64,000 nucleotides of DNA. Source: Gammaproteobacteria bacterium. Lineage in GTDB: Bacteria; Pseudomonadota; Gammaproteobacteria; Pseudomonadales; Azotimanducaceae. The DNA is taken from positions 1 to 64,000 of the forward strand of contig QJYB01000061.1 of the NCBI GenBank assembly GCA_003247835.1. Direction: 5' to 3'. Below, in pieces: positions 40,898 to 50,762 of the stretch (within the stretch, counting starts at the first letter, position 1; every line of letters begins with the position of its first letter). The position numbers and the translations under genes are program-made. The notes below the pieces were generated by a model, which was given only the letters and a program-made list of their open reading frames with translations, had not been told where the DNA came from and searched no databases.

Positions 40898-43447
40898 ATG
40901 ACACTACGTCTGGTCGTAATCGGCAACGGAATGGTCGGCCATCACTTTCTGAAGCAGCTGGTCGGCGCCGACCGCTTCCGGATCACGCTCATCGGCGGAG
41001 AGCCGCACCCTGCCTATGATCGGGTCCACCTCTCGGAGATATTCTCGGGAAAGAGCGCCGCGGATCTGGCGCTGGCCAGCCGGGCGGAGTACGAGTCAGC
41101 GGGTATCGACGCGCGTTTCGGTGATCGGGCCGTTGCGATCGACCCCGTGAACCGAACGATTACGACGGAACATGGGTCGTCGGTGCCATACGACCGGCTC
41201 GTACTGGCTACCGGCTCCTACCCCTTCGTGCCACCCATTGCCGGAAATGATCTGCCCGGGTGCCTGACCTACCGCACGCTCGAGGATCTCGAACGGATCC
41301 GCGCAGGCGCCGCCGGCGCGCGGCGCGGTACCGTAGTCGGTGGCGGTCTGCTCGGGCTCGAATGCGCAAACGCGCTCATGAACCTGGGACTCGAGACCCA
41401 CGTCGTGGAATTCGCTCCGGGCCTGATGAATGTGCAGCTCGATACCGAGGGCAGCACGATGCTGAAACGCAAGATCGAGGCACTGGGCATCCGCGTTCAC
41501 ACCGGTACCGCAACGCAGGCCATCGAACGCGCGGCATCGGAGGAATACGCGCTCACCATGCGCTTCGCCGGGGCAGGCGACTCCCTCGATACCGACCTGA
41601 TCGTCTTCTCCGCCGGCATCAGACCTCACGATGGGCTGGCACGCGAGGCGGGACTGATAATCGGTGAGCGTGGTGGTATTGCGGTGAGCGCGGACTGCGT
41701 GACCAGCGACCCCCACATCTATGCCATCGGTGAGTGCGCCGCCTGGCAGAACCGGATATTCGGGCTCGTGGCCCCGGGTTACCGCATGGCAGAGGCCGCT
41801 GCCGGCCATCTCCTGGAGGAGCCGGCACCGTTCCAGGGTGCCGACATGAGCACCAAGCTCAAGCTGCTCGGCGTGGATGTCGGCTCGGTCGGCGACGCGC
41901 AGGGTGCCGTAGAAGGCGCTCTCGCCTATACGTTTCACGATCCTGTCCGGCAGGTCTACAAACGCCTCAACGTGAGTGCCGATGGCCGGAAGGTACTCGG
42001 TGCGGTGCTGGTCGGCGATTGCGAGACCTACGACGCAGTGCTGCAGTACTACCTGAATACTCTGCCACTCCCCGGCAGTCCCGAAGCGCTGATTCTTCCC
42101 GGATCCGAGCTGACGCTGCCGGGCGCTGATTCGCTGCCGGAATCCGCCATCATCTGCTCCTGCCTGAACGTCACGAAAGGCGCGATCGGTGCAGCGGTTA
42201 GCGGCGGCTGCGCGGGTGTCGGCGCCGTGAAGGCGGAAACCGGCGCCAGCACCGGCTGTGGTGGCTGCGGGCCACTGCTGAAGAGCATCGTCGATGCGGA
42301 GCTCGCCCGGCTCGGCATCGAGGTTGACACGGCATTGTGTCCGCACTTCCGTCACGACCGGCAGGGGCTGTTCCACATCTGTCAGGTGGAAGGCATAAGG
42401 ACCTTCGATGATCTGCTCGAGCGTCACGGCAACATGCGGCCGGACGGCGGCAGCCGGGGCTGCGAGGTCTGCAAGCCTGCTGTTGCCTCGATCCTGGCAT
42501 CGCTGTGGAACGATTACGTACTGGAGAAAAAGCACGCCGGTCTTCAGGACACGAATGACGCCCGCCTCGCCAACATGCAGAAGAACGGCACCTACTCGGT
42601 GGTACCGAGAATTCCCGGCGGAGAGATCACGCCGGATAAGCTCATCGCCATCGGCGCGGTAGCCAAGAAATACGATCTGTACACGAAGATCACCGGCGGC
42701 CAGCGGATCGATCTTTTCGGTGCGCAACTCCACGAGCTGCCATTGATCTGGCGGGAGCTCATCGACGCCGGCTTCGAAACAGGGCACGCCTACGGCAAGG
42801 CTCTCAGAACCGTAAAGTCCTGCGTCGGCAGCACCTGGTGCCGCTACGGGGTGCAGGACTCCGTCGGCATGGCGCTCACTGTGGAGAATCGGTACAAGGG
42901 CCTGCGTTCACCCCACAAGCTCAAGATGGCCGTCTCGGGTTGTGCACGGGAGTGTGCCGAGGCGCGCTCCAAGGACGTTGGAGTCATTGCCACCGAGCAC
43001 GGCTGGAACCTCTATGTCTGCGGCAACGGCGGCATGCGCCCACGACATGCGGATCTCTTCGCAACCGACCTCGATGACGAAACGCTCATCCGCTACATCG
43101 ACCGGCTGCTCATGTTCTATGTGCGCACCGCGGATCGGCTCCAGCGTACGTCCGTCTGGATGGAAAACCTGGAGGGTGGGCTCGACTATCTCCGCCAAGT
43201 GATCATCGAGGACAGCCTCGGCATCGGCGCGGAGCTCGAGGCGCAGATGGCCCGCGTTATCGGCAGCTATCAGTGTGAGTGGGCTGCAACCCTCGAGGAT
43301 CCGGAGCGCCTGAAGAAATTCCGCACTTTCGTGAATGCCGCCGGCGGCGACGACCAGATCGTCTTCGTCCGTGAACGCGGCCAGCGGCGACCGGCAACGG
43401 CCGAGGAGCGGCTGCTCCATACGGATAGGGTCGAGGAGGCTTCATGA
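40898..43447 (+). CDS. nirB: Assimilatory nitrite reductase large subunit NirB
   Basis: 849 residues from ATG at 40898 with GGGAGAG upstream. Domain order: FAD/NAD oxidoreductase (VVIGNGMVGHHFLKQL, TVVGGGLLGLECANAL), BFD-like [2Fe-2S] with CSCLNVTKGAI and GCGGCGPLL, a second cysteine pair region CEVCKPAVASIL, then the nitrite/sulfite reductase half-domains with the sirohaem/[4Fe-4S] cysteines CVGSTWCRYG and SGCARECAEARSKD. It reduces nitrite to ammonium with NAD(P)H in the cytoplasm, together with NirD. ATGA overlap with nirD. Confidence 0.97.
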   Translation: MTLRLVVIGNGMVGHHFLKQLVGADRFRITLIGGEPHPAYDRVHLSEIFSGKSAADLALASRAEYESAGIDARFGDRAVAIDPVNRTITTEHGSSVPYDRLVLATGSYPFVPPIAGNDLPGCLTYRTLEDLERIRAGAAGARRGTVVGGGLLGLECANALMNLGLETHVVEFAPGLMNVQLDTEGSTMLKRKIEALGIRVHTGTATQAIERAASEEYALTMRFAGAGDSLDTDLIVFSAGIRPHDGLAREAGLIIGERGGIAVSADCVTSDPHIYAIGECAAWQNRIFGLVAPGYRMAEAAAGHLLEEPAPFQGADMSTKLKLLGVDVGSVGDAQGAVEGALAYTFHDPVRQVYKRLNVSADGRKVLGAVLVGDCETYDAVLQYYLNTLPLPGSPEALILPGSELTLPGADSLPESAIICSCLNVTKGAIGAAVSGGCAGVGAVKAETGASTGCGGCGPLLKSIVDAELARLGIEVDTALCPHFRHDRQGLFHICQVEGIRTFDDLLERHGNMRPDGGSRGCEVCKPAVASILASLWNDYVLEKKHAGLQDTNDARLANMQKNGTYSVVPRIPGGEITPDKLIAIGAVAKKYDLYTKITGGQRIDLFGAQLHELPLIWRELIDAGFETGHAYGKALRTVKSCVGSTWCRYGVQDSVGMALTVENRYKGLRSPHKLKMAVSGCARECAEARSKDVGVIATEHGWNLYVCGNGGMRPRHADLFATDLDDETLIRYIDRLLMFYVRTADRLQRTSVWMENLEGGLDYLRQVIIEDSLGIGAELEAQMARVIGSYQCEWAATLEDPERLKKFRTFVNAAGGDDQIVFVRERGQRRPATAEERLLHTDRVEEAS

Positions 43448-43815
43448 CAACCGCGCTGCCTGCCCGGATCGAAGCCGGAGTCCGCCGTCGAGCGGTACTG
43501 ATCTGTCCGGAAGCCGAGCTGGTCGAGGGAAGCGGGGTGGCGGCGCTGGTGGATGGTACGCAGGTGGCGTTGTTCCTGTTGAGGGGCACCGACGGAAACC
43601 GCGTGCATGCCATCGGCAATCATGATCCCGTCGGCGACGCACCGGTGCTCTCACGCGGCATCGTCGGTGATGTGGAAGGCGAACCCGTGGTGGCATCACC
43701 ACTGTACAAGCAGCGCTTCAGCCTCATCACCGGGCGTTGCCTCGACGACGCAGACGTCACGGTTCCCGTCTACCGGATCCTGCTCAGCGACGGCTACGTG
43801 TATCTCGTCCGTTGA
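43444..43815 (+). CDS. nirD: Nitrite reductase small subunit NirD
   Basis: 123 residues from ATG at 43444 overlapping the nirB stop. NirD Rieske-like fold without the Rieske cluster ligands: VALFLLRGTDGNRVHAIGNH, GDAPVLSRGIVGDVEGEPVV, ASPLYKQRFSLITGRCLDD and VPVYRILLSDGYVYL. The NHDP and SPL-KQ-F-L-TG-C pattern is diagnostic. It partners NirB. Confidence 0.95.
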   Translation: MTTALPARIEAGVRRRAVLICPEAELVEGSGVAALVDGTQVALFLLRGTDGNRVHAIGNHDPVGDAPVLSRGIVGDVEGEPVVASPLYKQRFSLITGRCLDDADVTVPVYRILLSDGYVYLVR

Positions 43816-46436
43816 CCGACCCCTCGTTGAGATCCGTACGTACCACCTGCCCGTACTGCGGCGTCGGCTGCGGCGTCACCGCGAAAACGGACGGACAGCA
43901 GCTGATCGCTGTGGCGGGTGATCCTGACCACCCTGCCAACCGGGGCAGGCTCTGCGTCAAAGGCGCGGCACTGCCCGAAACCCAGAAGGACAACGGCCGA
44001 CTGCTTCATCCCATGATCGGTGGCGGACGGGTGAGCTGGGCCGAGGCGCTCGATCGGGTCGCAGCAGGCTTTCTCGAAACCATCGAAACCTACGGTCCGC
44101 GTTCGGTAGCGTTCTACCTGTCCGGTCAGCTCCTGACAGAGGATTATTACGTGGCTAACAAGCTGATGAAAGGGTTCATCGGCGGCGCCAATGTGGATAC
44201 GAACTCCCGGTTGTGCATGGCCTCGGCGGTCGCTGCCCAGAAACGGGCCTTCGGCGAGGATGTCGTGCCATGCAGTTATGCCGATCTGGACGCCTGCGAG
44301 CTGATGATCTTCGCCGGCTCCAACGCCGCATGGACCCACCCGATCCTCTACCAGCGAATTGCCGCCAGGAAATCGACCTCCAACCTGAAGGTCGTCGTCA
44401 TCGATCCCCGACGCACGGCGACTTGCGACATCGCCGATCTCCACCTCGCCATACAGCCGGGAATGGACGCCGCGCTGTTCAACGGCCTGCTCGTCGATCT
44501 GGCCGACCGGGGTACGTTGAACGGCCGATTCATCGGTGCTCACACCGAAGGACTGGAGACGGCGCTGGCCAGCGCCCGTCCGGATGCGGCAGACCTCCCT
44601 GCGCTCACCGGTCTGTCCGCCGACCACATCGAGACCTTCTTCCGCTGGTTTTCCGAAACGGAGAAGGTGGTCACCTTCTACTCGCAGGGCATCAATCAGG
44701 CAGCAAACGGTACCGACAAGGCGAACAGCATCATCAACGTGCATCTCGCCACGGGCCGGATCGGACGACCCGGCAGCGGCCCTTTCTCCGTGACCGGTCA
44801 GCCCAACGCCATGGGTGGCAGAGAGGTGGGTGGCATGGCCAATCAGCTCGCCGCGCACCGCGACTTCGACGCGGAAAGCGTGCAAAAGATCGGCCGATTC
44901 TGGAAATCCTCCCGCGTGGCCTGCAAGCCCGGTCTGAAAGCGGTCGACCTCTTTCGCGCGGTCGCCGACGGCGAGATTCGCGCCCTCTGGATCATGGGTA
45001 CCAACCCCGCCGTCAGCCTGCCCGGGGCCGCAGAGGCCGGCCGGGCGCTCGCTCGATGCCCTCTGGTCGTCGTTTCCGACTGCATGGCGGACACCGAAAC
45101 CACCCGCCACGCACACGTGCTGCTGCCGGCCGCGGCCTGGGGCGAAAAGGACGGTACCGTCACGAACTCGGAGCGATGCATCTCCCGACAGCGGCGCTTT
45201 CTGGACCCGCTCGGAGAGGCAAAACCGGACTGGTGGATCGTCAACCAGGTCGCCCGACGTATGGGGTTCGAGCAGGCATTCCGCTTCGGCTCGGCTGCGG
45301 AGATCTTCCGCGAGCACGCGTCGCTCAGCGCCTTCGATTCACCCGCGGAGCAGCTGTTCCGGCTGGATGCGCTGGCAACACTCTCGGATGAAGCATACGA
45401 CGAGCTGGCGCCGGTTCGCTGGGCCGATGCACCGTTTCGAACCGGAACCTTCCCCACCCCTTCCGGGCGGGCCCGATTCGTTCCCATTCCCCCGTTCAAG
45501 CCAGTCCAGCAGGGAGATGGCGAGACGTTAGTGGTCAACACCGGTCGACTGCGGGATCAGTGGCACACCATGACCCGGACCGGCGTGGCTCCCAGACTCT
45601 TCGGCCATACGGACACGCCGGTTGTCAGCATGCACCCCGAGAACGCCGCGGAAAGGGGGTTTGCCGCGGGTCAGCTGGTGGAGCTCAGGAACGCCCGTGG
45701 TCGGGTCCGCGCGCTGCTGGAGATCTCGACCGCCGTTCGGTCCGGCACGCTGTTCTTTCCCATTCACTGGAACGGAGACTTCGCCAGTCCCTGCCGGGTG
45801 AATGACCTGGTAGAGCCCATCACGGACCCGGTTTCCGGGCAGCCGGAGAGCAAGCACGCCGTTGCCGGAGTACGCGCAGTGCCCGTCGGCCTCTGGCTGC
45901 GGTACGTCGCGCCGACGCCAATGGGTCGGATCGACAGCGAGTTCGCCACGCGTCTGCCTGCCGCTACCGGCTGGCGACACGAGGTGGCACTCGCCGATCC
46001 CTCCACGGATCTTCGATCACTGATCGGGCAGGTGTACCGTTCGACTGCTGACGCCAACCTGCTGCGTCTCGTCTGGCCGCAAGGCTTCCGCTGGCTGCTG
46101 GAAAAGGACGGCCAGGTTCTGATGGCTGGGGCCGCCACAGCACGCCGAGACTCGCTGCCTGCCTGGGAATCACTGGAACGCGAGCTCTCCCGCGGTGCCG
46201 CCATCAGCTGGCAGTGCCTTCGGGACGGCAGCACAACGTCGCTCGCTCGCATCGTCTGCACCTGCTACGAGGTTCGTGAGGACTCGATCCGCGAGGCCAT
46301 CAGTCAGGGCTGCACGGACACGGAAGCGCTCGGACGGATGCTGGCATGCGGAACGAACTGCGGCTCGTGCCTGCCTGAACTCAATGCGATGCTCCAGACG
46401 GTGGAGGCTGCCACCGGCCGAACCGGAACGGGGTGA
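43812..46436 (+). CDS. nasA: Assimilatory nitrate reductase catalytic subunit NasA
   Basis: About 874 residues if TTG at 43812 is used; this overlaps the nirD stop (TTGA), and anything further upstream encodes only an Arg-rich shadow of nirD. The [4Fe-4S] motif follows almost at once: CPYCGVGC then GRLCVKG. The Mo-bisMGD oxidoreductase body includes DTNSRLCMASAV (no Cys/Sec ligand like formate dehydrogenase, as in NasA), QGINQAANGTDKANSI and MGGREVGGMANQL. A C-terminal BFD-type [2Fe-2S] domain (CTCYEVREDSI, CGTNCGSCLPEL) accepts electrons. It reduces nitrate to nitrite in the cytoplasm. Confidence 0.95.
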   Translation: MTDPSLRSVRTTCPYCGVGCGVTAKTDGQQLIAVAGDPDHPANRGRLCVKGAALPETQKDNGRLLHPMIGGGRVSWAEALDRVAAGFLETIETYGPRSVAFYLSGQLLTEDYYVANKLMKGFIGGANVDTNSRLCMASAVAAQKRAFGEDVVPCSYADLDACELMIFAGSNAAWTHPILYQRIAARKSTSNLKVVVIDPRRTATCDIADLHLAIQPGMDAALFNGLLVDLADRGTLNGRFIGAHTEGLETALASARPDAADLPALTGLSADHIETFFRWFSETEKVVTFYSQGINQAANGTDKANSIINVHLATGRIGRPGSGPFSVTGQPNAMGGREVGGMANQLAAHRDFDAESVQKIGRFWKSSRVACKPGLKAVDLFRAVADGEIRALWIMGTNPAVSLPGAAEAGRALARCPLVVVSDCMADTETTRHAHVLLPAAAWGEKDGTVTNSERCISRQRRFLDPLGEAKPDWWIVNQVARRMGFEQAFRFGSAAEIFREHASLSAFDSPAEQLFRLDALATLSDEAYDELAPVRWADAPFRTGTFPTPSGRARFVPIPPFKPVQQGDGETLVVNTGRLRDQWHTMTRTGVAPRLFGHTDTPVVSMHPENAAERGFAAGQLVELRNARGRVRALLEISTAVRSGTLFFPIHWNGDFASPCRVNDLVEPITDPVSGQPESKHAVAGVRAVPVGLWLRYVAPTPMGRIDSEFATRLPAATGWRHEVALADPSTDLRSLIGQVYRSTADANLLRLVWPQGFRWLLEKDGQVLMAGAATARRDSLPAWESLERELSRGAAISWQCLRDGSTTSLARIVCTCYEVREDSIREAISQGCTDTEALGRMLACGTNCGSCLPELNAMLQTVEAATGRTGTG

Positions 46437-46471
46437 ACCGGCAAAGCGCGCGGGAAACCGGCGCGGCGCCG

Positions 46472-46936
46472 TCAGCCCCGGGCGTTCTCGCGCGCTCTGA
46501 TGGCGTTCGCCTTCATCGTCGCCAGCACCCGCTGCGCCGCGGCGATATCCTCAGCGGAGAGTCCCTGCCGCACGGTGACCTTGTAACGCTCGGCGAGGGC
46601 GTCCATGTCCGGCTTGAGCTTGAGCGCGCCTTCGGTGAGGTAGATCCGCTTCACCCGGCGATCCTTCGGATCCTCCACGCGCTTGACCAGATCCTTGCCT
46701 TCCATACGGTCGAGCAGGCCAGTCATGGCCATGGGGCTCGAGTTCAGCCGCTCGCAGAGCTCCGCCTGAGTGATGCCGGGTACATGGTCCGCCCAGACCA
46801 GCACTCGAACCTGGGGCCGGGTCAGCCCGAGGGGCGCCATGATGGCGCTGTAGCCCAGGGACAGGGCGTGAGAAGTCTCGTGAATCAGAAAGCCCAACGG
46901 CTCGTCGGTGTCGGTGGCTGGCGCTGGCTCGGTCAC
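46472..46936 (-). CDS. MarR-family transcriptional regulator
   Basis: 154 residues from GTG at 46936, preceded by AGGAGG. Typical MarR order: GFLIHETSHALSLGY helix, LTRPQVRVLVWADH, winged helix ITQAELCERLNSSPMAMTGL, then the wing LVKRVEDPKDRRVKRIYL with the DPKDRR signature, and C-terminal dimer helices. It is divergent from the large CBM9/DUF5916 protein gene, with an AT-rich imperfect palindrome between them, so it probably represses that gene and itself. It converges with nasA. Confidence 0.92.
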   Translation of the reverse strand: MTEPAPATDTDEPLGFLIHETSHALSLGYSAIMAPLGLTRPQVRVLVWADHVPGITQAELCERLNSSPMAMTGLLDRMEGKDLVKRVEDPKDRRVKRIYLTEGALKLKPDMDALAERYKVTVRQGLSAEDIAAAQRVLATMKANAIRARENARG

Positions 46937-47002
46937 GATCCGTCCTCCTTACTTGCGCGCATACCGGCTCTTCCCTGCCCGACCCGGTTCGTTGCTACAC
47001 AC

Positions 47003-47018
47003 GGTTATTATATGTACC
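47003..47018. promoter_or_regulatory. Candidate MarR operator
   Basis: GGTTATTATATGTACC, an imperfect inverted repeat (GGT arms and a central TTA/TATA) in an unusually AT-rich island inside the 129-bp divergent gap between the MarR gene and the large surface-protein gene. Confidence 0.4.
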
Positions 47019-47065
47019 TTTACTAAAAACACACCGCACCCACACCGATCCGCAGGAAGTTTCGA

Positions 47066-49957
47066 TTGCCGTTACCGATGTTCAGCCGCGGCACCGCTTT
47101 TATGCTCTGCGGAATCACCCTGCTGCTCTGCCGCGCGGCCAGCGCCGAAACCGTGGTGTTCGGCAGCTTTACCAACAGCGAGTATGCGGATGAGGTAGCC
47201 AGGGAGGTCGACCGGACGCTGGACATCGACACCCGGCTGATCCCCGTCACGGTGAACGGTACGGCATATCTCCGGCTGATCGGGCCCACGGGGCAGAGCC
47301 ATGCCGAAGCCCTCGCCCTGGCCGACCGGGCCCGGGCGAATGGCTACCCGTCTGCCTGGATTGCCCCGGATCCGGCGCCCGGACCATCCGCACCGCCACC
47401 CGTGGTGGAGGTGCCGGTCAGCGAGGCCCCGGTCGGCGGGATACCCGCCGCGACCCCGGCGCCACCTGCAGCGGCCGCCCCGACGGAAGCCGGTACCGGC
47501 GATCGCACCCCGATACCGTCCGAGTCGGATACGGCGCTGGCGGCTGCGGTTACAGGAACCGCCCCAGACCGCCTGCTGCTCACCACCGCCACCCCGATGT
47601 CCGAAGATCAGCCCATCGTGGTGCCCCGGTTCGACGACAACAGCATCGGCTTCAAGCTGGACGGTGTGCTGGACGAGCCGGTCTGGAGTCAGGTGCCCGC
47701 CTACGACAGCATGCGGGTGGTCGTGCCGGACACGCTGGCCGCGCCCCGCCATCGGACGCTCATGCGCTACTTCTACACGGAACGGGGGCTCTACATCAGC
47801 ATGTGGGCGGAGCAACCCCAGGACACCCTCATGGAGCGGCTGTCCAATCGCGACGACTTCTTCTCCCGGGACAGCGTCAGCGTCACACTGGATACGTCCG
47901 GCGCCGGCATCTACGGCTACTGGTTCAGCGTCGCGCTCGGCGACTCCCTCGGAGACGGAAAGATCGCGCCGGAGCGGCAGTACTCCCGGGAGTGGGATGG
48001 CCCCTGGGACGGCCGCTCCGCGGTTACCAAGGACGGCTGGTCGGCAGAGATGTTCCTGCCCTGGTCCATGATGGCCATGCCCGGCTCGACGGGCGAACGA
48101 CGCATCGGCCTCTATGCGAGCCGCCAGGTCGGCTACCTCGACGAGCGTTTCGGCTATCCGGCGCTGCCCGAGACCGGCGCGCGCTTCATGAGCGCGCTGC
48201 AGCCCATGTCGCTGTCCGATGTCAGCCCCAAGCGTCAGCTCGACCTCTATCCCTACGTGTCCGGCGACTACGATTTCATGAAGGACGACCCGGGTAGCAA
48301 GGTCGGCGTGGACGTTTTCTGGCGACCCTCCACCAACCTGCAGATGAGCGCCACGGTCAATCCGGACTTCGGGGCGGTGGAGTCCGACGACGTGGTGATC
48401 AACCTCACCGCCACCGAAACGTATTTTCCCGAGAAGCGCCTGTTCTTCCTGGAAGGCAACGAGATCTTCGAAACCACGCCGCGTTCGCGGCCATTCCGTG
48501 GGGGCCGCACCACGGGCTCCCGGAAGACTTCCCAGCTGTTTCAGCCCGAGCCCACACAGATCGTCAACACCCGGCGCATCGGCGGCGCACCCACCGTGGA
48601 GCTGCCACCGGGGGTGGCCGTACCCGACGTGGACCTGTCGGCACCCTCGGACCTGATCGGCGCGCTCAAGGCCACCGGCCAGATCGGCGGCTTCCGGTAC
48701 GGCGCCATGGGCGCGGTGGAGGGTGACATGACGCTGCCGGGCACCGACCTCCTGGGCGACCCCGTGGAAGTGGAAACCGTCGGACGGGACTTCGGCGTAG
48801 CCCGCTTTCTCTACGAGCACGTCGGCGCCGGTCGGAAGTCGCTCGGCTACATCGGTACCTATGTCAAGAACGAATACTACGATGCCATCGTTCACGGCGT
48901 GGACGCCCACTACCTGAGCTCCACCGGCAAACTGCAGGTCGACCTGCAGCTGCTGGCCAGCGACGTGGATTCGGTCAAGGGCTACGGCGGTCTGCTCGAC
49001 GCCCAGTACACCCAGCGACAGGGCATGGTGCACACGCTCCGTCTCGACGCCCAGGACGACAAGCTCGACATCAACGACCTGGGCTTCCTGCGTCGCAACG
49101 ACAACTACGGCGGTTATTACGGATTCAACTACACGCGGTCGCGCGGCATGAAGCGGCTGCGCACCTTCAGCCTCGACATGAGTGCGTCCTACTGGGAAAA
49201 CGGCGAGGGTGAGGTGACCCGCTACGGGTTCTTCGTGCGCCCCACGTTCACCTTCAAGAACCTCTTCGAGCTGCGCCCCGAGATCAACTACTTTCCGAAA
49301 CGCTGGGACGATCTGGAAAGTGAAGGCTATGGATCCTACAGGGTGGACGACCGCTGGGTATTCGACGTGGCATTCGGCACCGACGCGACCAAGATCCTCA
49401 GTTTCAGCGGCCGGGCCGGTGCGCTGCAGGAACAGCTCTCCGGCTGGACCTATCAGGGCGGACTCGGTTTCACGTTCAAACCGAACCAGCGCTTCTCGCT
49501 GGACCTGGATCTGAACTACGCGAACCGCAATGGCTGGCTGCTGAACTGGGCGGGGCCCGCCTTCAACACGTACAAGGCAGCGGACTTTCAGCCTCGCATG
49601 GCCATGGACTTCTTCATCTCGGCCCGTCAGCAGTTCCGGATGACCATGCAGTGGGCGGCCATCAAGGCGAAGGAGCAGGTCCGGTACCTGCTGCCGCCCG
49701 ACGGAGACGGCAACCTGGTGCCCGTGAATACCGATCCGGACGGCGCCCGGGATTTCGTCATCAACCGGATGACGCTCCAGCTCCGCTACCGATGGCAGAT
49801 CGCACCGCTGTCGGACCTCTTCGTCGTTTACACCCGGGGTAGCAACGTGCCCGACGAGAGTGTGGACGACGGTTTCGACAAGCTCTTCTCCAATGCCCTG
49901 ACCGAACCGGTGATAGACTACTTCGTCGTCAAGCTGCGCTATCGCTTCGGGCTCTGA
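47066..49957 (+). CDS. Exported CBM9-domain / DUF5916-type outer-membrane protein
   Basis: 963 residues from TTG at 47066, with GCAGGAAG well spaced before it (ATG at 47078 is the alternative). The signal peptide ends near ASA (about residue 28); a SPOR-like domain follows (VVFGSFTNSEYADEVA, LRLIGPTGQSHAEALALA); then a Pro/Ala-rich linker (about 110-170), a CBM9-like beta sandwich (IGFKLDGVLDEPVW, GIYGYWFSVALGDSLGDG) and a C-terminal beta barrel with FNYTRSRGMKRLRTF ending in VKLRYRFGL. The CBM9-plus-barrel part matches the DUF5916 family of unknown function. The N-terminal SPOR domain may dock it to septal peptidoglycan. It is controlled by the divergent MarR regulator, by inference. Confidence 0.85.
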   Translation: MPLPMFSRGTAFMLCGITLLLCRAASAETVVFGSFTNSEYADEVAREVDRTLDIDTRLIPVTVNGTAYLRLIGPTGQSHAEALALADRARANGYPSAWIAPDPAPGPSAPPPVVEVPVSEAPVGGIPAATPAPPAAAAPTEAGTGDRTPIPSESDTALAAAVTGTAPDRLLLTTATPMSEDQPIVVPRFDDNSIGFKLDGVLDEPVWSQVPAYDSMRVVVPDTLAAPRHRTLMRYFYTERGLYISMWAEQPQDTLMERLSNRDDFFSRDSVSVTLDTSGAGIYGYWFSVALGDSLGDGKIAPERQYSREWDGPWDGRSAVTKDGWSAEMFLPWSMMAMPGSTGERRIGLYASRQVGYLDERFGYPALPETGARFMSALQPMSLSDVSPKRQLDLYPYVSGDYDFMKDDPGSKVGVDVFWRPSTNLQMSATVNPDFGAVESDDVVINLTATETYFPEKRLFFLEGNEIFETTPRSRPFRGGRTTGSRKTSQLFQPEPTQIVNTRRIGGAPTVELPPGVAVPDVDLSAPSDLIGALKATGQIGGFRYGAMGAVEGDMTLPGTDLLGDPVEVETVGRDFGVARFLYEHVGAGRKSLGYIGTYVKNEYYDAIVHGVDAHYLSSTGKLQVDLQLLASDVDSVKGYGGLLDAQYTQRQGMVHTLRLDAQDDKLDINDLGFLRRNDNYGGYYGFNYTRSRGMKRLRTFSLDMSASYWENGEGEVTRYGFFVRPTFTFKNLFELRPEINYFPKRWDDLESEGYGSYRVDDRWVFDVAFGTDATKILSFSGRAGALQEQLSGWTYQGGLGFTFKPNQRFSLDLDLNYANRNGWLLNWAGPAFNTYKAADFQPRMAMDFFISARQQFRMTMQWAAIKAKEQVRYLLPPDGDGNLVPVNTDPDGARDFVINRMTLQLRYRWQIAPLSDLFVVYTRGSNVPDESVDDGFDKLFSNALTEPVIDYFVVKLRYRFGL

Positions 49958-49987
49958 CGGAGCATCGCGAATCGGGGAGGTGCTCAG

Positions 49988-50758
49988 GTGGAATGGCTGC
50001 CCCCAGACACCAGGTCGGCTTCACAGGCACGGGACTTCCGCATCGAGACCGACGGCAGACCGGTCACCGGCGCCCTGTGGCTGCCGCCTGAGGCCGATGC
50101 CGATACGGCCCTGGTGCTCTGTGGTCACGGAGCTTCCGGCAACCGATACCAGCGCCCAATCCCGTATCTCGCCGAGCATTTTATCGCGGCAGGTGTCGCC
50201 ACCCTGGCCCTGGACGGTCCCGTGCACGGCCTGCGCCAGCAGGGGCCTGGCGGTCGCGCCGCGCTGGCAGTGGAGCTCCAACGCCCCGCCAGCATCGACG
50301 ACATGGTGGCGGACTGGCTGCTCGCACTCGCCACCATTCGCGAAACCTGCGGTCTCAACAGTGGGCCACTGGCTTACTTCGGACTCTCCATGGGCACGCT
50401 GTTCGGTATTCCGCTGCTCGCGAGCGCACCCGCGCGGGATATCGGTTTCCGGGCATCGGTGCTGGGGCTCGCCGGAACCACCGGCGCGGTGAGCTTCCTG
50501 GGCGACCGGCTGGCACAGGATGCCGCACGGATCGATCACCCGGTGCTCTACCTGATGCAGCTCGAGGACGAGCTCTTCGATCGCGACGGCTACCTGGCCC
50601 TCTTCGATTCGCTGGGGACGACAGACAAACGTCTGCACGCAAATCCGGGCTTGCACCCCGAGGTGTCGACCGAGGAGGTGGACGCAAGCGTCGCCTTCAT
50701 CCTGCAACGGCTGTGGCAGGATGTGCCACGGCGCATCACCAATCCCCTGGCGGAGTGA
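49988..50758 (+). CDS. Alpha/beta hydrolase (dienelactone hydrolase-like)
   Basis: 256 residues from GTG at 49988 (GGGGAGG upstream). LVLCGHGASGNRYQ gives the oxyanion region, VATLALDGPVHGLR the second strand, LAYFGLSMGTLFGIPLL the nucleophile elbow (Ser in GLSMG), HPVLYLMQLEDELFDRDGY the acid, and a late HPEV the likely His. The substrate is unknown. It follows the surface-protein gene by 30 bp on the same strand and is followed at 4 bp by a TonB-C-domain protein gene, so the three may be one transcript. Confidence 0.87.
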   Translation: MEWLPPDTRSASQARDFRIETDGRPVTGALWLPPEADADTALVLCGHGASGNRYQRPIPYLAEHFIAAGVATLALDGPVHGLRQQGPGGRAALAVELQRPASIDDMVADWLLALATIRETCGLNSGPLAYFGLSMGTLFGIPLLASAPARDIGFRASVLGLAGTTGAVSFLGDRLAQDAARIDHPVLYLMQLEDELFDRDGYLALFDSLGTTDKRLHANPGLHPEVSTEEVDASVAFILQRLWQDVPRRITNPLAE

Positions 50759-50762
50759 CGCC

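Noticed and set aside
41096-42787. 563-codon minus-strand frame inside nirB
   Set aside because: nirB on the other strand has every expected motif; this is a shadow frame.
43737-43811. Upstream start of nasA inside nirD
   Set aside because: The added residues are Arg-rich shadow translation of nirD; the nasA homology begins just after TTG 43812.
47072-49033. 653-codon minus-strand frame opposite the CBM9/DUF5916 gene
   Set aside because: Shadow of a gene with signal peptide, domains and barrel; no ribosome binding site or recognisable motif of its own.
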